From Lewinellaceae bacterium (GTDB taxonomy: Bacteria; Bacteroidota; Bacteroidia; Chitinophagales; Saprospiraceae), in contig JACJYC010000013.1 of the NCBI GenBank assembly GCA_020636325.1, positions 62,001-126,000 of the forward strand: 64,000 nt of DNA, written 5' to 3'. Below, piece by piece: positions 59,304-64,000 of the stretch. Both the position numbers and the translations under genes were made by a program. The notes beneath the pieces were generated by a model. The model had not been told where the DNA came from. It worked only from the letters and a program-made list of their open reading frames with translations, and did no database searches. Every line of letters begins with the position of its first letter. Positions within the stretch are counted from its first letter, which is position 1.

Positions 59304-60374
59304 ATGCTGTACCGGAATTTTCTAAAGCCGCTGTTGTTCCTCCTTTCGCCTGAAAAGGCGCATGGCGTAACGGTGAGCGCCCTCCGATTCCTCCTCGCTA
59401 TTCCCGGTATCGGCGCCCTGATCCGGTGGAATTTTCGAAAACAACATCCCGGCCTGGAACGTGAGGTCTTCGGCCTTCGCTTTCCCAATCCGGTCGGGTT
59501 GGCCGCTGGTTTCGACAAGGACGGCAAATACTTCAGCGCCATGTCCGCACTCGGTTTCGGCTTCATCGAAATCGGAACGGTCACGCCCAAAGGTCAGGCC
59601 GGCAACCCCCAGCCAAGGCTGTTCCGACTGCCGCAGGATCACGCCCTGATCAACCGGATGGGATTCAATAACGAGGGTGTCGAAGCGCTCGTCAGCCGGC
59701 TGAAAAAAAGGCGGTCAACCAACCTGATCATCGGCGGCAACATCGGGAAAAACAAGGATACGCCCAATGAAAAGGCCGCAGAGGACTACCTCATCTGTTT
59801 TGACCGGCTTTTCCCATATGTAGACTATTTTGTGGTCAACGTCAGTTCGCCCAATACCCCCAACCTGAGGGCCCTCCAGGAAAAAGAACCGCTGATGCAG
59901 CTGCTGTCCACCCTCATGGCCCGCAATGAAACCCATGACCGCCCCAAACCGATCCTGCTCAAGATTGCGCCTGACCTGAGCGAAAGTCAACTCGACGATA
60001 TCCTCGAAATCGCCAAAGCCACCCGGCTATCCGGCATCATCGCAACCAATACGACCATCTACCGGGAAGACCTGACCACGCCGGCCGAACAGGTCACGCA
60101 AATCGGCGCCGGCGGCCTGAGCGGCAAACCCGTCAAAGACCGGTCCACAGCCGTTATCCGCTACCTGGCCCGGGAATCCGGCGGAACCCTGCCCATCATC
60201 GGCGTCGGCGGCATCGAAACACCCGAAGACGCCCTCGAGAAACTGGATGCCGGAGCTGCCCTGGTCCAGGTTTATTCCGGCCTGGTCTATGCCGGCCCCG
60301 GCCTGGTCAAAGCCATCAATAAGGCGGTTGCGGAGGGTAGTCGTAAGTCACAAGTCGTAAGTCGTAAGTCGTAA
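59304..60374 (+). CDS. pyrD: Dihydroorotate dehydrogenase (quinone), class 2
   Basis: A 356-residue flavoenzyme of pyrimidine synthesis that oxidises dihydroorotate and passes electrons to the membrane quinone. The N-terminal amphipathic part (MLYRNFLKPLLFLLSPEKAH) is the class 2 membrane-contact region. FMN and substrate motifs are NPVGLAAGFDKDGKY, GFGFIEIGTVTPKGQAGNP, NRMGFNNEG, VVNVSSPNTPNLR (catalytic Ser), IATNTTIYR and IIGVGGIETPEDALEKL. I start it at 59304. The final residues GSRKSQVVSRKS and the TAA stop are encoded by AAGTCGT heptads, so the repeat has supplied the gene's end. Confidence 0.95.
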   Translation: MLYRNFLKPLLFLLSPEKAHGVTVSALRFLLAIPGIGALIRWNFRKQHPGLEREVFGLRFPNPVGLAAGFDKDGKYFSAMSALGFGFIEIGTVTPKGQAGNPQPRLFRLPQDHALINRMGFNNEGVEALVSRLKKRRSTNLIIGGNIGKNKDTPNEKAAEDYLICFDRLFPYVDYFVVNVSSPNTPNLRALQEKEPLMQLLSTLMARNETHDRPKPILLKIAPDLSESQLDDILEIAKATRLSGIIATNTTIYREDLTTPAEQVTQIGAGGLSGKPVKDRSTAVIRYLARESGGTLPIIGVGGIETPEDALEKLDAGAALVQVYSGLVYAGPGLVKAINKAVAEGSRKSQVVSRKS

Positions 60375-60386
60375 GTCATAAGTCTT
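60337..60386. repeat. Heptad array (AAGTCGT) overlapping the pyrD 3' end
   Basis: Seven units of AAGTCGT/AAGTCAC/AAGTCAT run through the last 12 codons and the stop codon of pyrD (TAA within TCATAAG). The unit is the same as at 8644-8717 and 32424-32443. Confidence 0.88.
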
Positions 60387-60459
60387 TACGCCCTCTCTCA
60401 CCCTCTCACCTCTCTCACCTCTCTCACCCTCTCACCCTCTCACCCTCACCCCCTCACCC
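60387..60459. repeat. C/T-rich array (CCCTCTCA) between convergent genes
   Basis: About nine CCCTCTCA-type units join the heptad array directly and end at the base before the stop codon of the minus-strand SCP2-like gene (60460). In that gene's mRNA the array is G-rich. Confidence 0.9.
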
Positions 60460-60756
60460 CTATCCCATCAACGACTGCAACTTCAACGCCAGTCCCATAT
60501 CCCCCTTGATCTTGACCTTACCGGTCATGACGGCCATCATCGGATTGAGGTCTCCCTTCCGAAGGCTGTTGAAGGTATCTATGGAAGCGATGATCGTGGT
60601 ATCCGCATCCTTGTCTTCATTGGTAACAACCGGGACACTGCCCGTCATATCGACATGAACCACTCCTTCGTCAAATTGAAATTTCAATGCTTTTCCGAGC
60701 GATGGGGCCTTCCCGGCCGTGCTCCGGATTTGCTCTGTTATTTCTGCTAATGTCAT
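60460..60756 (-). CDS. SCP2 sterol-binding domain protein
   Basis: A 98-residue single-domain protein of the SCP2 (sterol carrier) family: VVHVDMTGSVPVVTNEDKDADTTIIASIDTFNSL and the family-typical LNPMMAVMTGKVKIKGDMGLALKL near 70-94. SCP2 domains form a lipid-binding tunnel; bacterial single-domain members are thought to carry lipids or acyl-CoA, and the ligand here is unknown. No signal peptide. Length is normal. Both ends are flanked by repeat DNA. Confidence 0.88.
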   Translation of the reverse strand: MTLAEITEQIRSTAGKAPSLGKALKFQFDEGVVHVDMTGSVPVVTNEDKDADTTIIASIDTFNSLRKGDLNPMMAVMTGKVKIKGDMGLALKLQSLMG

Positions 60757-60769
60757 TTTGGTTTATTTA

Positions 60770-60842
60770 TTTTTCGATTGATTCGATTGGTTCGCCACGC
60801 CTCAGCGTTGCAGCATCCCCCAGGAGCGACGGCGGTCAGCTC
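60770..60842. repeat. Mosaic of repeat fragments between SCP2-like and M14 peptidase genes
   Basis: A short CGATTGATT stretch (8-9 bp family), then CCACGC-CTCA-GCGTTG plus CAGCATC (60795-60817, a one-mismatch copy of the hairpin at 8826-8848), then GAGCGACGGCGG (60824-60835, also at 54772-54783). It contains pieces of three repeat types in 73 bp. Confidence 0.8.
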
Positions 60843-63383
60843 CTACCTGAAAAACAAAGCATTGCTGAACAAAAACTTGCCGTTTTCCCAGAACCCTCTG
60901 AACAAGGGGTTGTCGATCATATAAACGACACTGCCGCGGCCTTTATCTTCTACGGCAAAGGAAACGGTATTTTTTAAATTTTCGCCGGCTTTGCTGCCGA
61001 TAAACCCCGACGTCATCCATTTGTTGCCCAGGGTGATCACGTTCCAGGCGCCCCGCAGGTGCGGATAATGCATGGTGCCGGTTTTGAGTGAAAAATAGTA
61101 GTCGGGCAAGCCGTATGCCAGCGGGTGGGTGTTGTCGACATTATTTTTGACGATGGCGCCCGGCAGGGAATTGCTGAGGTATCGCCGGCCCTGACCCTCA
61201 AAATCAAGCAGGCGGCTATCCAGCTCTTCCCGCTCGCTGTTCTTCTCCGCCAGTTTCTTGTCATCAGGTGTGGGGAAAGCGGTGAGGGCAAACCCTTTCT
61301 TTTCTTCCAACGCGCCGTTGGCGTCACCAATGGCGATCAAGCGGCCGCCGCCGGAAACCCAATCAGCCAGTTTATCGGACGCGGAAGAGTCGAGCCGGTA
61401 GCGCCCTTCCGGCATGATCAGGATATTGTAATCGCTCAGGTCCAGGCGTCCCAGGTCATCGGCATCGTAAATATCGATCGGATAATGCAGGGATTGTTCG
61501 AAATAGTACCAGACCTGGCCGAACTCATTCGGAGAAGTCTGTTTGCCCGACAGAACGGCGATGCGGGGTTCGGCTATCAATTCCATACTGCCCGACCCCA
61601 GGTCCTGCCCGCTGTCCGAAAACCCGGTATGAACGGCCGTCAGCCCTTGCCGGTTGGCAACGGCTGCCGCCTGAACCACCCGGTCAAAATCCGGGTTCTT
61701 GCGGTTGTCGGCCCGGGTGATCACCAGGGTTCCGCGGTTGTAGGGTTTGCCTTCCAGGGTGAGCGGCGCCGTAGCAAATCGCACCACGATCCCCTTTTTC
61801 AGTACATCCGCCAGAAACCGGGCATTGTCCATGGATTCCCACACCCCAAGGTAAGCGTAGGGCATATCGCCTGCTTTGAAACCGGGCTGGTAATCCGGGA
61901 ACTTATACCCTTCCGAAACCTCTACCTTCTGTTCGGTTGCGAAGCTTTCCAGGCCGTAGGCGTAGGGCAGCGACCAGGCTGTAATGTCATAGGTGTTTGA
62001 ATCGACTACCTCGGTAGCGGGGTCCAGCAGAACCTGGGTCATGACCGACCGGGGCTGGTAGGCGCTGATCACGAGGTCGTTTTCCCTGATGTTCATTCCG
62101 GCGGTTGCACCGGACTGATAATCGTAACCGCGCACATTAACGGCCGTTTTGGCTTTCCCGTACCGGATGCCGTTTTTATCCAGCAGTTCGCACAGGGCCC
62201 GGATGCGGCCTTCCGGATTGGATCCTTTGATGACGTAGGTTTTGTATTTGCCCTTGGGGCTGGTCATTGACTGGGAGAAGTAATCGGAGAAGTTTTGCAA
62301 CAGGCGCGCCGCATTTTTGGAGGCCATTTCGATCGTCGAAAGCGAAGTGGCGCGGTGGTGGGCTACCCGGTCGTAGAGCGTAAGCGTATCGCCGTTCATC
62401 ATTTCAATGGCCCGGCCTGCGCGGCTGTGTCCGCCCTGTTCGTAGGTCATGCCGATGGCGCCGTTGAAGGTCGGGTAGGTGTCGCCGTAGCTGGGATAAA
62501 GCAGGTCAAATACTTCTTTGGTGAAATACAACCAGCCGTTCTTGTCGAAGTATTTGGCGTGATTTTTACCGATCTCCACCTGAAAGTCGGCCTGGAATTT
62601 CGTGATGAATTTATGGTACGGTTGAGCGGCAGGCGCAAAATAATAGGGGTTGTTATAGAATTGTTCGTGCAGGTCGGCATGTATCTGAGGCATCCATTTG
62701 AGGTACATGACTGCCCGTTGCTGCGATTCCACCTGGGTCTGCCAGGCCCAATCCCGGTTGAGGTCAAAGAGGTAGTGGTTTACGCGGCCGCCGGGCCAGG
62801 GTTCGATATGTTCCCTGACCGACGGATTGGGGTTCGGATTCAGGGAAGCAGTCTGGCGGTACCAATTGGAATACCGGTTATACCCGTCGGGGTTGATGGA
62901 CGGATCCAGGATGACCAGGGTATTCCTGAGCCAGGCCTGGGTCTCCGGGTTAGCGGTATTGGCCAGATCGTAGAGAACGCCCATGCTGGCTTCCGACCCG
63001 GCCGCTTCATTGCCATGGACGCTGTAACTCAGCCAGACCACCGCGATTTCCAGGCCGGGGTCCGGATTACCGGGCAACAAGCCGGCCCGGCGCAGGTTGT
63101 TTTCCCGGATCGCATCCAGCCGCGCCAGGTTTTCCGGCGTGGAAACAAAGGCCATCAGCAGCGGCCGTTTCTCATTGGTAGAGCCGTATTGCGTCAATTT
63201 GACATTAGGGCTGTTGGCCGCCACATATTCAAAATAATCCACCAATAAGTGGTGCGGCGTGAAGGTTTCGCCCAATTGATGGGGTAAAAACTGGCCCGGC
63301 GTCTTAAGCTGGGCAAAGGCGTTATTTGCGATGGAAAGGACCAGAAGAAAACATCCGATCAGGCAGGCGTTTGTTTTTCTCAT
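60843..63383 (-). CDS. Exported M14 family zinc carboxypeptidase
   Basis: An 846-residue secreted metallopeptidase. Residues 1-24 are a Sec signal (IGCFLLVLSIANNAFA). The M14 domain has LSYSVHGNEAAGSEASMG near 120-136 (zinc ligands H and E), LDPSINPDGYNRY near 160-172, MPQIHADLHEQFYNNPYYFAPA near 232-253 (third zinc His) and GMTYEQGG near 311-318 (catalytic Glu region). The following 450 residues include a glutamine-amidotransferase-like segment (YNILIMPEGRYRLD, then GGRLIAIGDANGA). There is no type IX sorting domain, so it is probably periplasmic. Likely role: peptide scavenging. Confidence 0.92.
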   Translation of the reverse strand: MRKTNACLIGCFLLVLSIANNAFAQLKTPGQFLPHQLGETFTPHHLLVDYFEYVAANSPNVKLTQYGSTNEKRPLLMAFVSTPENLARLDAIRENNLRRAGLLPGNPDPGLEIAVVWLSYSVHGNEAAGSEASMGVLYDLANTANPETQAWLRNTLVILDPSINPDGYNRYSNWYRQTASLNPNPNPSVREHIEPWPGGRVNHYLFDLNRDWAWQTQVESQQRAVMYLKWMPQIHADLHEQFYNNPYYFAPAAQPYHKFITKFQADFQVEIGKNHAKYFDKNGWLYFTKEVFDLLYPSYGDTYPTFNGAIGMTYEQGGHSRAGRAIEMMNGDTLTLYDRVAHHRATSLSTIEMASKNAARLLQNFSDYFSQSMTSPKGKYKTYVIKGSNPEGRIRALCELLDKNGIRYGKAKTAVNVRGYDYQSGATAGMNIRENDLVISAYQPRSVMTQVLLDPATEVVDSNTYDITAWSLPYAYGLESFATEQKVEVSEGYKFPDYQPGFKAGDMPYAYLGVWESMDNARFLADVLKKGIVVRFATAPLTLEGKPYNRGTLVITRADNRKNPDFDRVVQAAAVANRQGLTAVHTGFSDSGQDLGSGSMELIAEPRIAVLSGKQTSPNEFGQVWYYFEQSLHYPIDIYDADDLGRLDLSDYNILIMPEGRYRLDSSASDKLADWVSGGGRLIAIGDANGALEEKKGFALTAFPTPDDKKLAEKNSEREELDSRLLDFEGQGRRYLSNSLPGAIVKNNVDNTHPLAYGLPDYYFSLKTGTMHYPHLRGAWNVITLGNKWMTSGFIGSKAGENLKNTVSFAVEDKGRGSVVYMIDNPLFRGFWENGKFLFSNALFFR

Positions 63384-63455
63384 AATAGTAAAGGGCTTTT
63401 GTAGTCTGCAAAATATTAAAAGTTACGCTTATACCGGCTCAGGCCGGCGCCAAAA

Positions 63456-63495
63456 ATGCAAAATCCGCAGGCACAATATAGGCGCCTGCGGATTT
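63456..63495 (-). terminator. Terminator of the pyrophosphatase gene
   Basis: AAATCCGCAGGC (63461-63472) and GCCTGCGGATTT (63484-63495) form a perfect 12-bp stem with an 11-nt loop. On the minus strand it is followed by TGCATTTTT. It lies 29 nt beyond the stop codon at 63525. Confidence 0.72.
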
Positions 63496-63524
63496 GTTAT
63501 CTGTCATACCGGAGTATCGGGCGA

Positions 63525-64000
63525 TTACAACAGCGGTGCAATCACCAGGGCGACAACCGACATCAGTTTCAACAGAATGTTCAGCGAGGGGCCGGAAGTA
63601 TCCTTGAACGGATCGCCAACCGTATCGCCGACAACGGCCGCTTTGTGCGGATCGGAACCCTTGTAGTATTTTTTGCCGTCGATCTCGACGCCTTCTTCGA
63701 ACATTTTCTTGGCGTTGTCCCAGGCACCGCCGGCGTTGGACTGGAAGATGGCCATCAGAACGCCGGAAACGGTTACGCCCGCGAGCAGGCCGCCCAGCAT
63801 TTCAGCGCCGCCGAGGAAACCGACCAGTACCGGAGCGGTCACGGCCAGCAGGCCCGGAACCACCATTTCGCGGATAGCCGCCTTGGTGGAGATCTCCACG
63901 CATTTGCCGTATTCGGCTTTGCCGTCAGCTGCTTCGAAGGTCTTTCTATCGGCATCGCTCCAGGTATCCATTTCTTTGCCGTCGTTCTTGCGCATGACTT
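63525..64000 (-). CDS. hppA: Membrane-bound proton-pumping pyrophosphatase, C-terminal part
   Basis: Only the last 158 or so residues lie in the window; the start is beyond position 64000. It matches the C-terminus of K+-type or related membrane pyrophosphatases: CVEISTKAAIREMVVPGLLAV, VGFLGGAEMLGGLLAGVTVSG, the strongly conserved FQSNAGGAWDNAKKMFEEG, and HKAAVVGDTVGDPFKDTSGPSLNILLKL, ending in a last membrane helix. The enzyme hydrolyses pyrophosphate to pump H+ or Na+. The residue that sets potassium dependence is outside the window. A strong terminator follows. Confidence 0.96.
   Translation of the reverse strand, partial: VMRKNDGKEMDTWSDADRKTFEAADGKAEYGKCVEISTKAAIREMVVPGLLAVTAPVLVGFLGGAEMLGGLLAGVTVSGVLMAIFQSNAGGAWDNAKKMFEEGVEIDGKKYYKGSDPHKAAVVGDTVGDPFKDTSGPSLNILLKLMSVVALVIAPLL

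Overview
The window looks like a chromosome piece from a Bacteroidota bacterium, most likely in or near the Saprospiraceae/Lewinellaceae. The evidence is a type IX secretion C-terminal sorting domain, DUF1800/DUF1501 gene pairs, an UpxY/NusG-like regulator heading a polysaccharide locus, an atpBEFHAG operon without atpD/atpC, promoters of the Bacteroidota type (TTTG, about 20 nt, TAnnTTTG), and a futalosine-pathway menaquinone gene. The family assignment is inference; the phylum is well supported. I saw no rRNA, tRNA, CRISPR array, transposase or phage gene.

Layout. 1-3740 (+): an exported DUF1800/DUF1501 pair. 4010-39906 (all -): a 36-kb exopolysaccharide or capsule locus of 28 genes, read from high to low coordinates. 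It starts with an UpxY-type antiterminator, then a WlbA-like oxidoreductase, CpsB-type phosphatase, Wza, Wzc and Wzx flippase. Nucleotide-sugar genes follow (gmd, an fcl-like gene, a DegT aminotransferase), then glycosyltransferases, a Wzy/ligase-like protein, and a long run of modification genes: five CE4 deacetylase-like proteins, two asparagine-synthetase-like proteins, three tandem CelD-like acyltransferases, an ATP-grasp ligase, a FemAB-like protein, an MBOAT/SGNH O-acylation pair, the initiating sugar transferase and a formyltransferase. A strong terminator lies just beyond the last gene. Many genes overlap by 1-29 nt, so translational coupling is likely.

39907-40897 is gene-free and dense in palindromes. 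40898-46447 (+) is the F0F1 ATP synthase operon, followed by trhO, a candidate structured RNA and a TPR protein. 49211-51958 (-) is a second DUF1800/DUF1501 pair. It is separated from a divergent thioredoxin-fold protein by a 1.3-kb minisatellite. 54910-64000 holds mqnC, a GlsB/YeaQ-like membrane protein, an RprXY-like two-component system, pyrD, an SCP2-like protein, an M14 peptidase and the 3' end of a membrane pyrophosphatase gene.

The most unusual property is between the genes. Many gene boundaries carry short-period tandem repeats (7, 8-9, 20 or 44 bp). Several arrays contain GC-rich hairpins that recur, in related form, tens of kb apart. The repeats often touch or supply stop codons and C-terminal codons. 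One family would give G-quadruplex-prone RNA just after the stop codons of four genes. Other points worth checking are the structured leader with two mutually exclusive helices at 47.9 kb, hairpins around atpE, a possible attenuator before pyrD, and a hypothesis that the polysaccharide carries N-formyl and aminoacyl or peptide decoration.
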